Below, piece by piece: positions 45,041 to 54,543 of a stretch of 64,000 nucleotides of DNA. Positions within the stretch are counted from its first letter, which is position 1; each line of letters starts with the position of its first letter. Under the pieces are notes generated by a model. That model worked only from the letters and a program-made list of their open reading frames with translations, ran no database searches and was not told where the DNA came from. Made by a program: the position numbers and the translations under genes. The stretch is from Sphingomonadaceae bacterium (GTDB lineage: Bacteria > Pseudomonadota > Alphaproteobacteria > Sphingomonadales > Sphingomonadaceae). The DNA lies in NCBI GenBank assembly GCA_947453945.1, contig CANGJB010000010.1, forward strand, positions 1 to 64,000, written 5' to 3'.

Positions 45041-46219
45041 ATGACTGACATCTTCATCGTTTCCGGCGCGCGCACGGCCATTGGTACGTTTGGCGGCAGC
45101 CTCGCCTCGTTTCGCCCGGCGGATCTGGGCACCATCGTGATCAAGGAAGCGATTGCTCGCGCTGGCCTGACGCCGGACAAGATCGAGAACGTGGTGATCG
45201 GCACCGTCGTGCCGACGCAGCCGAAGGACGCCTATGTCAGCCGCGTCGCGGCGGTGAACGCGGGTGTGCCCATCGAGAGCCCGGCGATGAACGTGAACCG
45301 GCTGTGCGGTTCGGGCCTGCAGGCGATTGTCTCGGCCGCGCAGGGCATTGCGCTGGGCGAGCAGCAGATCGCCATCGGCGGAGGCTGCGAGGTCATGTCG
45401 AACGCGCCGCATATGGTGCTGACCGCGCGCAACGGGCAGAAGATGGGCGATCAGATCATGATGGACGTCATGCTCGGCGCGCTGCACGATCCGTTCGAGA
45501 ATATCCACATGGGCGTGACGGCGGAGAACATCGCCGAGCAGCACCAGATCACGCGCGAGACGCAGGATGCGCTGGCTGTGGAAAGCCACCGCCGCGCTGC
45601 TGCCGCGACGGCGGCGGGCTACTTCAAGGAACAGATCGTTCCGGTCGAGATCAAGACCCGCAAGGGCACGACCGTGTTCGACACCGACGAGCATTTCCGC
45701 GCCGATGCCAGCCTTGAAGGCATGGCGGGGCTGCGTCCGGTGTTCAAGAAGGACGGCACCGTCACCGCAGGCAATGCCAGCGGCATCAACGACGGCGCGG
45801 GCGCGGTTGTGCTGGCGAGCGGCGAAGCGGTGGCCGAGCATGGGCTGAAGCCGATCGCCAAGATCCTGGCGTGGGGCCATGCGGGCGTGGAGCCTAGCGT
45901 GATGGGCCTCGGCCCGGTCAAGGCCGTGCCCGTCGCGCTGAAGCGCGCGGGGCTGACGCTCGACCAGATCGATGTGATCGAAAGCAACGAGGCGTTTGCA
46001 GCGCAGGCCTGCGGCGTCGCCAAGGAACTGGGCTTCGATCCTGCCAAGACCAACGTCAACGGTTCGGGCATCTCGCTCGGCCACCCCATCGGCGCGACGG
46101 GCGCGATCCTGACGATCAAGGCGGCTTACGAGCTGCAGCGCACCGGGGGTCAGTACGGCCTCATCACGATGTGCATCGGCGGCGGTCAGGGCATCGCCAT
46201 GGTGATCGAGAGGGTTTGA
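45041..46219 (+). CDS. Acetyl-CoA C-acyltransferase (thiolase)
   Basis: 392-residue biosynthetic-type thiolase joining or splitting acetyl-CoA and acyl-CoA. Nucleophile C89 in NVNRLCGSGLQAI, His in NVNGSGISLGHPIGATGA, and the second Cys in CIGGGQGIAM. Length and motifs fit acetoacetyl-CoA thiolase (AtoB/PhaA) or a beta-ketothiolase for odd chains. Placed between pccB and mce, it probably produces propionyl-CoA from 3-ketovaleryl-CoA or branched-chain breakdown; that role is inference. Confidence 0.94.
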   Translation: MTDIFIVSGARTAIGTFGGSLASFRPADLGTIVIKEAIARAGLTPDKIENVVIGTVVPTQPKDAYVSRVAAVNAGVPIESPAMNVNRLCGSGLQAIVSAAQGIALGEQQIAIGGGCEVMSNAPHMVLTARNGQKMGDQIMMDVMLGALHDPFENIHMGVTAENIAEQHQITRETQDALAVESHRRAAAATAAGYFKEQIVPVEIKTRKGTTVFDTDEHFRADASLEGMAGLRPVFKKDGTVTAGNASGINDGAGAVVLASGEAVAEHGLKPIAKILAWGHAGVEPSVMGLGPVKAVPVALKRAGLTLDQIDVIESNEAFAAQACGVAKELGFDPAKTNVNGSGISLGHPIGATGAILTIKAAYELQRTGGQYGLITMCIGGGQGIAMVIERV

Positions 46220-46221
46220 TC

Positions 46222-46662
46222 ATGAAGCTGGGCAGGCTGAATCATATCGGCGTTGCGACGCCATCGATTGCGGACAGCGTTGTGTTCTGGCGCGATGTGA
46301 TGGGCGCGACAAAGATTCACGAACCCTTTGACCTGCCCGAACAGGGGGTGAAGGTGTGCTTCGTCGATACGCCCGGCTCGGACGGCGCGCTGAACGGCAC
46401 GCAGATCGAGCTGATCGAGCCGCTGCCGGGGAATGCCGGGATTGCCGCATTCCTCGCCAAGAACCCGGCGGGTGGGCAGCACCACATGTGCTACGAAGTG
46501 CCGGATATCCACGCGGCCAAGGCGGCGTTCGAGGCACTGGGCAAGCGTGTGCTGGGTGAGCCCCGCATCGGCGCGCATGGGACGCTGATCTTCTTCGTCC
46601 ACCCCAAGGACATGGGCGGCGTGCTGACCGAGATCATGGAGACGCCGAAAGAGGCGCATTGA
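46222..46662 (+). CDS. mce: Methylmalonyl-CoA epimerase
   Basis: Glyoxalase-fold metalloenzyme converting (S)- to (R)-methylmalonyl-CoA. 146 residues from ATG 46222. Metal ligands in the expected places: H8 (RLNHIGVA), the Gln/Glu region IELIEPL, His in [10 protein letters not shown], and Glu in LTEIMET. Starts 2 bases after the thiolase stop and precedes the mutase. Confidence 0.94.
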   Translation: MKLGRLNHIGVATPSIADSVVFWRDVMGATKIHEPFDLPEQGVKVCFVDTPGSDGALNGTQIELIEPLPGNAGIAAFLAKNPAGGQHHMCYEVPDIHAAKAAFEALGKRVLGEPRIGAHGTLIFFVHPKDMGGVLTEIMETPKEAH

Positions 46663-46705
46663 TCCGCTTCACTCGCGCGCACTGAATCGTTTTAGGAACA
46701 AGATC

Positions 46706-48844
46706 ATGGCGAATATCGAAGACTGGCAGAAGGCCGCCTCGAAGGAAGTGAAGGGCAAGGACCTGACCTGGCACACGCCGGAGGGCATCGCGGTCAAGCC
46801 GCTCTATACGGCGGAAGACGCGCCGGTCGATCCGGGCTTGCCCGGCTTCGCGCCGTTCACGCGCGGGGTGCGCGCTTCGATGTATGCGGGGCGGCCTTGG
46901 ACGATCCGGCAGTATGCGGGCTTCTCCACCGCCGAGGAATCGAACGCGTTCTATCGCCGCAATCTGGCGGCGGGTCAGAAGGGCCTGTCGGTCGCCTTCG
47001 ATCTGGCGACGCACCGGGGCTATGACAGCGATCATCCGCGCGTGGTCGGCGATGTCGGCAAGGCGGGTGTGGCGATCGATTCGGTCGAAGACATGAAGAT
47101 CCTGTTCGACGGGATTCCGCTCGATCAGATGTCGGTTTCGATGACCATGAACGGCGCAGTGATCCCGATCCTCGCGTTCTTCATCGTGGCGGGCGAGGAG
47201 CAGGGCGTGAGCCGTGCGCAGCTCGACGGGACCATCCAGAACGACATCCTCAAGGAGTTCATGGTCCGCAACACCTACATCTACCCGCCCGAGCCTTCGA
47301 TGCGGATCATCTCGGATATCTTCGGCTACACCAGCCGCGAGATGCCGAAGTTCAATTCGATCTCGATTTCCGGCTACCACATGCAGGAAGCCGGCGCGAC
47401 GCAGGTGCAGGAGCTCGCGTTCACCATCGCCGACGGCATGGAATACGTGAAGTACGGCGTGGCCTCGGGCCTCGATATCGACAAGTTTGCCGGGCGCCTG
47501 TCGTTCTTCTTCGCCATCGGCATGAACTTCTTCATGGAAGTGGCCAAGCTGCGCGCTGCGCGCGTGCTGTGGCACCGGGTGATGACGCAGCTGGGCGCGC
47601 AGGACGAGCGGAGCAAGATGCTGCGCACGCACTGCCAGACCTCGGGCGTATCGCTGCAGGAGCAGGACCCCTATAACAATGTGATCCGCACCACGATCGA
47701 GGCGATGGCCGCGATGCTGGGCGGCACCCAGTCGCTCCACACCAACGCGCTGGATGAAGCCATCGCGCTGCCGACAGACTTTTCCGCACGTATCGCCCGC
47801 AACACGCAGATCGTGATCCAGGAAGAGACCGGGATGACCAAGGTGGTCGATCCGCTGGGGGGCTCTTACTACATCGAGGCGCTGACGCAGGAACTGGTCG
47901 ACAAGGCGTGGGAGATCATCGAGCGCGTGGAAAGCGAAGGCGGCATGGCGAAGGCCGTGGCGGCGGGCTGGCCCAAGGCGATGATCGAGGAGGCCGCTGC
48001 CGGCCGTCAGGCGCGGGTGGACAAGGGCGATGACGTGATCGTCGGCGTCAACAAGTACCGCCTCGCCAGCGAAGACCAGCTCGATACGCTGGAAGTCGAC
48101 AACATGGCGGTGCGCGAAGGGCAGATCGCGCGGCTGAAGTGGGTGCGCGAGACCCGCGACGAGACCAAGTGCCGCGCGGCCTTGAACGCGCTCACCGAAG
48201 GCGCGAAGACTGGCGGCAACCTGCTGGAGCTTGCGGTGGAAGCCGCGCGGTATCGCGCCACGCTGGGCGAGATTTCGGATGCGATGGAGATCGTGTTCGG
48301 CCGCCACGGCACGCACCCCACTCCGGTGAAGGGCGTCTACAGCGCCTATTACGCCGGCGATGCGCGCTACCAGCAGGTGCTGGACGGTGTTGAGGCAGTC
48401 ACCCGCCGGTTGGGCCGCGCGCCCCGGATGCTGGTCTCCAAGATGGGTCAGGACGGGCATGACCGCGGCGCGAACGTTATCGCCTCTGCCTTCGGCGACA
48501 TGGGCTTCGACATCACAAGCAGCCCGCTGTTCCAGACGCCCGAGGAAGCCGCCAAGCTTGCGCTGGAAAACGAGGTTGATGCAGTCGGCGCGTCCAGCCT
48601 TGCGGCAGGCCACAAGACGCTGATCCCCGAACTGATCCGCCACCTGCGCGAGGCGGGCCGGAGCGATATCAAGGTCGTCGCGGGCGGCGTGATCCCCCCG
48701 CAGGACTACGACTTCCTGCGCGAGGCCGGGGTCCAGGGCATCTATGGCCCAGGCACCAACGTGGTCGAAGCAGCGGCGGATGTGCTGCGTCTGCTGGGGC
48801 ACAATATGCCGCCTGCAGGCGAAGAGCTGGCAGCGGCGGAGTAA
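46706..48844 (+). CDS. scpA: Methylmalonyl-CoA mutase, single-chain
   Basis: Adenosylcobalamin enzyme rearranging (R)-methylmalonyl-CoA to succinyl-CoA. 712 residues: TIM barrel with [14 protein letters not shown], the CoA-binding region, and [23 protein letters not shown]. The C-terminal B12 domain carries DGHDRG, with cobalt-binding H585. It is of the MutB/ScpA homodimer type; no small subunit is next to it. A MeaB-type chaperone GTPase, often adjacent, is not in this window. Confidence 0.96.
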   Translation: MANIEDWQKAASKEVKGKDLTWHTPEGIAVKPLYTAEDAPVDPGLPGFAPFTRGVRASMYAGRPWTIRQYAGFSTAEESNAFYRRNLAAGQKGLSVAFDLATHRGYDSDHPRVVGDVGKAGVAIDSVEDMKILFDGIPLDQMSVSMTMNGAVIPILAFFIVAGEEQGVSRAQLDGTIQNDILKEFMVRNTYIYPPEPSMRIISDIFGYTSREMPKFNSISISGYHMQEAGATQVQELAFTIADGMEYVKYGVASGLDIDKFAGRLSFFFAIGMNFFMEVAKLRAARVLWHRVMTQLGAQDERSKMLRTHCQTSGVSLQEQDPYNNVIRTTIEAMAAMLGGTQSLHTNALDEAIALPTDFSARIARNTQIVIQEETGMTKVVDPLGGSYYIEALTQELVDKAWEIIERVESEGGMAKAVAAGWPKAMIEEAAAGRQARVDKGDDVIVGVNKYRLASEDQLDTLEVDNMAVREGQIARLKWVRETRDETKCRAALNALTEGAKTGGNLLELAVEAARYRATLGEISDAMEIVFGRHGTHPTPVKGVYSAYYAGDARYQQVLDGVEAVTRRLGRAPRMLVSKMGQDGHDRGANVIASAFGDMGFDITSSPLFQTPEEAAKLALENEVDAVGASSLAAGHKTLIPELIRHLREAGRSDIKVVAGGVIPPQDYDFLREAGVQGIYGPGTNVVEAAADVLRLLGHNMPPAGEELAAAE

Positions 48845-48875
48845 CGATGCGAGCCGCTCATCTCTCCCCTCTTTC

Positions 48876-48957
48876 CGTCACCCCGGGCTTGACCCGGGGC
48901 TTGGCTGCCTTTGGCTGGCAGCAAGAAGCCAAGCCCCGGATCAAGTCCGGGGCGACG
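48876..48957. repeat. Intergenic inverted repeat, family C
   Basis: Two 29-base arms, 48876-48904 and 48929-48957, inverted with three mismatches around a 24-base spacer. Unit core: CCCCGGGCTTGACCCGGGGC. The unit is also a palindrome on its own. It lies between mcm and the small membrane gene, inside the presumed operon, so it may act as an RNA processing or polarity point between mcm and pccA. Confidence 0.85.
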
Positions 48958-48977
48958 AAGGGTGAAGGTTTGGGGGC

Positions 48978-49229
48978 ATGAGCGGGCGTCGTCGCATGTC
49001 GTTCATTCTGACGAGCCTGCTGATGTGGGTTCTTCAGGGGGCAACACTTTGGTCGTTGCTCAGCGCGCTGGAAACGAGCTGCAAGCTGCAGGAATTGCGC
49101 TCTGGCTTGTGGGCAGAATGCTTCGCTCCGGCCGGCCAGATTTATCTCGTTCTGTTTGCGCTGATCTTTACTGTCGACCTGATCCGGATTGCTTCGGTGC
49201 TGCGGGCAACGAAGCCTGAGAAGGAATAA
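48978..49229 (+). CDS. Small two-helix membrane protein in the propionyl-CoA operon
   Basis: 83 residues with two membrane helices (about 9-30 and 51-72) separated by a loop with two Cys (TSCKLQ, AECFAP) that could form a disulfide. No family recognised. The GAGAAGGA ribosome site of pccA lies inside its last codons, and pccA starts 2 bases after its stop, so it is coupled to pccA. A second ATG at 48996 is an alternative start. Confidence 0.7.
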   Translation: MSGRRRMSFILTSLLMWVLQGATLWSLLSALETSCKLQELRSGLWAECFAPAGQIYLVLFALIFTVDLIRIASVLRATKPEKE

Positions 49230-49231
49230 GA

Positions 49232-51253
49232 ATGTTCAAGAAAATCCTCATCGCCAACCGTGGCGAAATTGCCTGCCGCGTGATCAAGACCGCGCGCCGG
49301 ATGGGTATCCAGACCGTCGCGGTCTATTCCGATGCCGATGCGCGCGCGCCGTTTGTGAAGATGGCGGACGAGGCGGTGCATATCGGGCCTTCGCCTGCGG
49401 CGCAGAGCTATCTGATCGCGGACAAGATCATCGCCGCGTGCAAGCAGACCGGGGCCGATGCCGTGCATCCGGGCTACGGGTTCCTTTCGGAGCGCACCAG
49501 CTTTGCCGAGGCGCTGGCGGCAGAGGGCATCGCGTTCGTCGGCCCGCCCGTGAACGCGATCGCCGCCATGGGTGACAAGATCGAGTCCAAGAAGCTGGCC
49601 TTGAAAGCAGGCGTCAATGTCGTCCCCGGCTTCGTCGGTGAGATCGAGGATACCGAGCACGCGGTGCGCATCTCGGACGAGATCGGCTATCCGGTGATGA
49701 TGAAGGCTTCGGCCGGCGGCGGCGGCAAGGGCATGCGGCTGGCGTACTCCGAAAAGGACGTGCGCGAAGGCTTTGAGGCGACCAAGCGCGAGGGGCTGAA
49801 CTCGTTCGGCGACGACCGCGTGTTCATCGAGAAGTTCATCCTCAATCCGCGCCACATCGAGATCCAGATCCTCGGCGATCAGCACGGCAACATCCTCTAC
49901 CTCAACGAGCGCGAATGCTCGATCCAGCGCCGTCACCAGAAGGTGGTGGAAGAAGCGCCCTCGCCGTTCGTGACGCCCAAGATGCGCAAGGCGATGGGCG
50001 AGCAGTGCGTCGCGCTCAGCCGTGCGGTGGGATACTACTCGGCGGGCACGGTGGAACTGATCGTTTCGGGCGCGGACCCGACGGGCGAGAGCTTCTACTT
50101 CCTCGAAATGAACACCCGCCTGCAGGTGGAGCACCCCGTCACGGAGGCGATCACCGGCATCGACCTTGTCGAGCAGATGATCCGCGTCGCGGCCGGCGAA
50201 AAGCTGGCGTTCACGCAGGACGATATAGGTATCGACGGCTGGGCGATCGAAAACCGCGTCTATGCCGAAGACCCCTATCGCGGGTTCCTGCCCTCGACCG
50301 GGCGACTGGTCCGCTATGATCCGCCGGTGGAAGGCTGGACCGATGATGGCGAGGCCAATGGGCGGCGCGGCGTGGACGGCGTGCGGGTGGACGACGGCGT
50401 CTATGAAGGCGGCGAAGTCTCGATGTTCTATGATCCGATGATCGCCAAGCTGGTGACCTGGGGGCCAACCCGCGACGCGGCGGCCGACAAGCAGATCGAG
50501 GCGCTCGATGCGTTCGAGATCGAGGGGCTGGGCCACAATATCGATTTCGTCTCGGCGATCATGCAGCACCCGCGCTTCCGCTCTGGCGAACTGACCACCG
50601 GGTTTATCGCCGAGGAATACCCGGACGGGTTTCACGGCGCGGCGACTTCGGATGAGACGCTGGTTTCGCTGGCGGCGCTGGCGGGCTTCCTCGCCACGGC
50701 GCGGGCGGACCGGGCGCGGCAGGTCGATGGGCAGCTGGGCGATACGCTCGATCCGCCGTCCGAATGGTCGGTGCGCATCGGCGAGGCGAATTTTGCCGTC
50801 TTGGTTGATGAGGAAGCGATCACGGTCGATGGCGAGGAGATCGCCATATCGCTTGAATACACGCCGGGCGACCGCGTGGTGATGGCCGAAGTCGATGGCA
50901 AGCCGCTGACGGTCAAGGTCAAGTCTCGCGCGGCTGGCTTCCAGCTGACCACGCGCGGATGCAGCCATGATGTGACCGTGCTGCCCGCGCGAATCGCGCC
51001 GCTGACGCAGCACATGATCGCCAAGGTGGCGCCAGACATGTCGAAGTACCTCGTCTGCCCGATGCCCGGGCTGCTCGTGGCGCTGCATGTCGGCGTGGGC
51101 GATAGCGTCGAGGCCGGGCAGCCGCTGGCCGTGGTCGAGGCGATGAAGATGGAGAATATCCTGCGCGCCGAGAAATCGGGCCGGGTGAAGGCGGTGAACG
51201 CGGCGCAGGGCGAAAGCCTTGCGGTGGATGCCATCATCCTCGAAATGGAGTAG
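49232..51253 (+). CDS. pccA: Propionyl-CoA carboxylase alpha (biotin carboxylase/BCCP) subunit
   Basis: 673 residues. N-terminal biotin carboxylase (about 1-450): ILIANRGEIACRVI, ATP-loop MKASAGGGGKGMR, and FLEMNTRLQVEHPVTE. Then a BT-like middle domain and a C-terminal biotinyl domain with EAMKMEN, biotin accepted at K639. Works with PccB on propionyl-CoA. The domain order matches PccA rather than bacterial AccC. Confidence 0.95.
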   Translation: MFKKILIANRGEIACRVIKTARRMGIQTVAVYSDADARAPFVKMADEAVHIGPSPAAQSYLIADKIIAACKQTGADAVHPGYGFLSERTSFAEALAAEGIAFVGPPVNAIAAMGDKIESKKLALKAGVNVVPGFVGEIEDTEHAVRISDEIGYPVMMKASAGGGGKGMRLAYSEKDVREGFEATKREGLNSFGDDRVFIEKFILNPRHIEIQILGDQHGNILYLNERECSIQRRHQKVVEEAPSPFVTPKMRKAMGEQCVALSRAVGYYSAGTVELIVSGADPTGESFYFLEMNTRLQVEHPVTEAITGIDLVEQMIRVAAGEKLAFTQDDIGIDGWAIENRVYAEDPYRGFLPSTGRLVRYDPPVEGWTDDGEANGRRGVDGVRVDDGVYEGGEVSMFYDPMIAKLVTWGPTRDAAADKQIEALDAFEIEGLGHNIDFVSAIMQHPRFRSGELTTGFIAEEYPDGFHGAATSDETLVSLAALAGFLATARADRARQVDGQLGDTLDPPSEWSVRIGEANFAVLVDEEAITVDGEEIAISLEYTPGDRVVMAEVDGKPLTVKVKSRAAGFQLTTRGCSHDVTVLPARIAPLTQHMIAKVAPDMSKYLVCPMPGLLVALHVGVGDSVEAGQPLAVVEAMKMENILRAEKSGRVKAVNAAQGESLAVDAIILEME

Positions 51254-51305
51254 AAGCCCGGCTGATGCCTAGCTTGAGTTTCCTGCATGGGCACCCGAGG
51301 CTAGG

Positions 51306-51321
51306 TTGACGTTTACGTAAG
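51306..51321 (+). promoter_or_regulatory. LiuR-like (MerR-family) operator in the etfBA promoter
   Basis: TTGACGTTTACGTAAG, an imperfect palindrome of the TTxACGT-xx-ACGTxAx type known for LiuR, which controls branched-chain amino acid and acyl-CoA breakdown. The first six bases also serve as a -35 element, with a weak TATGCG 17 bases on, so the site spans the promoter spacer, as expected for a MerR-type regulator. The regulator itself is not in the window. Confidence 0.42.
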
Positions 51322-51365
51322 CGCCACTTATGCGCGCGCCACTGAATTGAGAAAGGCCTGACACG

Positions 51366-52112
51366 ATGAAAGCCCTGGTCTGCGTGAAGCGGGTGATCGA
51401 CTACAACGTGAAGCCGCGCGTGAAGGCGGATGGCACGGGGGTCGACCTTGCCAACGTGAAAATGAGCATGAACCCGTTCGACGAGATCGCGGTTGAGGAA
51501 GCCATCCGCCTCAAGGAAAAGGGCGTGGTTACCGAGATCGTGGCGGTTTCGGTCGGCCCGGCCAAGGCGCAGGAAACGCTGCGCACCGCGCTCGCCATGG
51601 GTGCGGACCGCGCGATCCTCGTCGTCAGCGAGACCGAGGTCGAGCCGCTCGCTGTCGCCAAGATCATCAAGGCGATTGCCGATGAGGAGCAGCCGGGCCT
51701 GATCATCACCGGCAAGCAGGCGATCGACGACGACGCCAACCAGGTCGGCCAGATGGTCGCCGCGCTGCTCGGCCGCCCGCAAGGCACGTTCGCCAACGAA
51801 ATCGCTGTCGAGGGTGACAGCGTGGTGGTGAAGCGCGAAATCGATGGCGGTCTGGAAACGGTGAAGCTGGCGCTGCCCGCAATCATCACCACCGACCTGC
51901 GCCTCAACGAGCCGCGCTATGCTTCGCTGCCCAACATCATGAAGGCGAAGTCGAAGCCGCTCGCGAGCAAGACGCCGGAAGACTACGGCGTCGATATCGC
52001 GCCGCGTCTCAAGACGCTCAAGGTCACCGAACCGCCGGTGCGCAGCGCGGGCATCAAGGTGCCTGACGTCGATGCGCTGATCGCCAAGCTCAAGGAAATG
52101 GGAGTAGCCTGA
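51366..52112 (+). CDS. etfB: Electron transfer flavoprotein beta subunit
   Basis: Soluble AMP-binding ETF subunit. 248 residues with N-terminal [19 protein letters not shown] and [31 protein letters not shown] and [16 protein letters not shown] are family marks. Together with EtfA it takes electrons from acyl-CoA dehydrogenases to ETF-quinone oxidoreductase. The etfA start overlaps its stop by one base. Confidence 0.96.
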   Translation: MKALVCVKRVIDYNVKPRVKADGTGVDLANVKMSMNPFDEIAVEEAIRLKEKGVVTEIVAVSVGPAKAQETLRTALAMGADRAILVVSETEVEPLAVAKIIKAIADEEQPGLIITGKQAIDDDANQVGQMVAALLGRPQGTFANEIAVEGDSVVVKREIDGGLETVKLALPAIITTDLRLNEPRYASLPNIMKAKSKPLASKTPEDYGVDIAPRLKTLKVTEPPVRSAGIKVPDVDALIAKLKEMGVA

Positions 52113-53044
52113 TGTCCAAGACACTCGTTTGGGTCGAGCACGACAACGCGTCGGTCAAGGACGCTACTCTCGCCGTGGTCACCGCTGCTGCGCAGATCGG
52201 TGAAGTGACCGCGCTCGTCGCAGGTTCGGGCTGTGATGCCGCCGCTGCTGCCGCCGCGCAGATCGCCGGCGTCTCCAAGGTGCTCAAGGCCGATGATGCG
52301 GCCTATGCCAATGCGCTGGCTGAAAACGTCGCGCCGCTCGTCGCGGGGCTGATGGCCGGTTACGACGCGTTCGTCGCGCCCGCCACCACCACCGGCAAGA
52401 ACATCGCGCCGCGCGTCGCCGCGCTGCTCGATGTGATGCAGGTTTCCGACATTCTCTCGGTGGAAGGCCCCAAGACCTTCACCCGTCCGATCTATGCCGG
52501 CAACGCGATCGCCACGGTCGAATCGAGCGATGCCAAGATCGTCTTGACCGTGCGCGGCACTGCCTTTGCCAAGGCGGAAACCACCGGCGGCTCGGCTGCG
52601 GTGGAAGCCGTGGCAGCTGGCGGCGATGCTGGTACGTCGAGCTTCATCGGTTCGGAAATCGCCAAGAGCGAGCGTCCGGAACTGACCTCGGCCAAGATCA
52701 TCGTTTCGGGCGGCCGTGCGCTGAAGGATGCGGACACCTTCCAGAGCGTGATCATCCCGCTTGCCGACAAGCTCGGCGCAGGCGTCGGCGCAAGCCGCGC
52801 GGCGGTGGACGCAGGCTATGTGCCCAACGACTATCAGGTCGGCCAGACCGGCAAGATCGTGGCACCGGAAGTCTACATCGCGGTCGGCATCTCGGGCGCG
52901 ATTCAGCACCTTGCGGGTATGAAGGATTCCAAGACCATCATCGCCATCAACAAGGACGAAGACGCCCCGATCTTCCAGGTCGCGGATATCGGCCTCGTCG
53001 GCGATCTGTTCACGCTGGTGCCGGAACTTACCGGCAAGCTCTGA
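52112..53044 (+). CDS. etfA: Electron transfer flavoprotein alpha subunit
   Basis: 310 residues. The C-terminal FAD domain has [46 protein letters not shown] and [11 protein letters not shown], which bind FAD. Coupled to etfB by TGATG. Being right after the propionyl-CoA genes it fits the oxidation of odd-chain or branched acyl-CoAs. It ends in a strong terminator. Confidence 0.97.
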   Translation: MSKTLVWVEHDNASVKDATLAVVTAAAQIGEVTALVAGSGCDAAAAAAAQIAGVSKVLKADDAAYANALAENVAPLVAGLMAGYDAFVAPATTTGKNIAPRVAALLDVMQVSDILSVEGPKTFTRPIYAGNAIATVESSDAKIVLTVRGTAFAKAETTGGSAAVEAVAAGGDAGTSSFIGSEIAKSERPELTSAKIIVSGGRALKDADTFQSVIIPLADKLGAGVGASRAAVDAGYVPNDYQVGQTGKIVAPEVYIAVGISGAIQHLAGMKDSKTIIAINKDEDAPIFQVADIGLVGDLFTLVPELTGKL

Positions 53045-53070
53045 GCTTCGCTTCAGGACGGAAACACGGG

Positions 53071-53099
53071 AAAGGCTCCACCACGGTGGAGCCTTTTCT
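53071..53099 (+). terminator. Rho-independent terminator of etfBA
   Basis: Stem AAAGGCTCCACC / GGTGGAGCCTTTT (53071-53082 and 53085-53097); in practice the loop opens to CACG. A- and T-tracts on the two sides make it usable in both directions. Confidence 0.92.
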
Positions 53100-53137
53100 G
53101 TTTTCCGCTTGCGCAAAAGGCTGATAGCCGGCGGTGC

Positions 53138-54028
53138 ATGATCCGGTTTCGTCTGCCCGCCTTGCTTGTCGGCTTGCTTGCAACACTGGTTGCCGTTCCC
53201 GGACAGGCGAAAGAACTCAGGCTCGATCCGTCCGGCGGTTGGACTCTCAACTACGCGAACGATTCTTGCCGTCTGCTGAGGGAATTCGGGGTGGGCGACG
53301 AGAAGGTCACGCTCATTCTTGACCAGTTCCAGCCATGGACACCGCCGTCCCTGTCCTTGATGGGACAGCCGCTGACACAGCTCGATTCCCGCACTGTCCT
53401 GTTAACGGCTAAATTCGGGCCCGGCCTGCCCGAAGCCAAGGCCGCGCCAGCCACGGTCGGCTTAATCGGGCCAGACAAGGTGCCGATCGTGTTCGGGCAG
53501 GTCCGCGATCTGCTGAATCGCGAGATCAAGGCCGACGAGACCCTTGCCAAGCCCGGTACGCCCTTGCCAACGCCCGAGCAGGAGGCGGCAATAGCAAGCG
53601 TCTTGATCTCGTCAGGCTCTCTGCACATCGGCTTGCAAACCGGTCCTCTGGCAGCCCCGATGAAGGCAATGCGCCAATGTCTTCATGATCTGGTGCGTGA
53701 TTGGGGCTTCGATCCTGACCAGCAGGACGCGCTGAGCCGGCATGCGTCCCCTATCGGCAATCCCTCGAACTGGCTGACATCCGCCGACTATCCGCGACGT
53801 TCCCTCGAAGCCGGGGCAAGCGCTCTGATAAATTTTCGGCTGATGGTGGGTGCGACCGGCGTTCCGACCGGCTGTCATATCCAGCAGGCGACCATTTCGA
53901 CCGATCTGATCCGCGTAACGTGTAACCTGTTGATGCGGCGAGCGCGGTTCAAGCCCGCGCTTGACGGACAGGGCAAGGCGTCGCCCAGTTTTTACACGAA
54001 CAGCGTCAAGTGGGTGACTTTCAAGTAA
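53138..54028 (+). CDS. Secreted protein with a TonB C-terminal-like domain
   Basis: 296 residues. Signal peptide (about 1-24, ending GQAK). The middle part is unrecognised. The C-terminal ~85 residues (NPSNWLTSADYPRRSL, INFRLMVGATGVPTGCHI, RRARFKPALDGQGK) have the pattern of stand-alone TonB-C domains found in sphingomonad periplasmic proteins. It lacks the TonB N-terminal membrane anchor and Pro-rich spacer, so it is not an energy transducer. GC content is slightly lower and TTG-type codons more frequent than in the neighbours. Confidence 0.75.
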   Translation: MIRFRLPALLVGLLATLVAVPGQAKELRLDPSGGWTLNYANDSCRLLREFGVGDEKVTLILDQFQPWTPPSLSLMGQPLTQLDSRTVLLTAKFGPGLPEAKAAPATVGLIGPDKVPIVFGQVRDLLNREIKADETLAKPGTPLPTPEQEAAIASVLISSGSLHIGLQTGPLAAPMKAMRQCLHDLVRDWGFDPDQQDALSRHASPIGNPSNWLTSADYPRRSLEAGASALINFRLMVGATGVPTGCHIQQATISTDLIRVTCNLLMRRARFKPALDGQGKASPSFYTNSVKWVTFK

Positions 54029-54029
54029 G

Positions 54030-54497
54030 TCACAGTGCCAGCGTCAGGCACTGGCTGAAATCGTCCACCACATAGTCCGCGAAAGCCCCGCATTCCTCGA
54101 AGCCGTATTTGCGGTAGAGCGTGACGGCGGGTGCGAAGGCCTCAGTCCGCCCCGTTTCCAAACTCACGCGCGAATAGCCGCGGCCCCGCGCTACAGCGAG
54201 CAGGTGCACCAGCATCGCCTCGCCCACGCCCTTGCCGCGCCACTCCGGGGCGGCGCGCATGGATTTGAGCTCGCCGTGGGCGTCGTCCAGATGCTTGATC
54301 GCGCCCATTGCGGCCAGCTGGCCGTTGACGCGGGCGGTGTAGAAAGTCACGTCCGGCTGGCGCAGCTTGTCGAGCGGCAGGGCGTTGACTTTGCAGGCGG
54401 GGCTTTCGGCGTGCATCCCGCCCAGATGCAGCGCGACCAGTGCCTGCACGTCGGCGCCCGAAAGGTCGTCTTCCGCAATTTCCAGACCATCCACCAT
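54030..54497 (-). CDS. GNAT-family N-acetyltransferase
   Basis: 155 residues from ATG 54497, chosen because GGAG lies 5 bases before it; longer frames run into the divergent gene. Acetyl-CoA motif SMRAAPEWRGKGVGEAMLVHLL and VSLETGRTEAFAPAVTLYRKYGFEECG are typical of the YhhY/PaiA-like group. Substrate unknown. It starts 46 bases from the isoaspartyl peptidase start, divergently. Confidence 0.9.
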   Translation of the reverse strand: MVDGLEIAEDDLSGADVQALVALHLGGMHAESPACKVNALPLDKLRQPDVTFYTARVNGQLAAMGAIKHLDDAHGELKSMRAAPEWRGKGVGEAMLVHLLAVARGRGYSRVSLETGRTEAFAPAVTLYRKYGFEECGAFADYVVDDFSQCLTLAL

Positions 54498-54543
54498 CTG
54501 TCTCCAGCTAGCCTTGACGAGACTATCTGCTATCGCGGCCAGC

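Noticed and set aside
46634-48802. Very long open frame antisense to methylmalonyl-CoA mutase (about 720 codons)
   Set aside because: Produced by GC-rich codon bias on the other strand. No family motif, low-complexity Arg/His/Ala composition, and the sense gene is certain.
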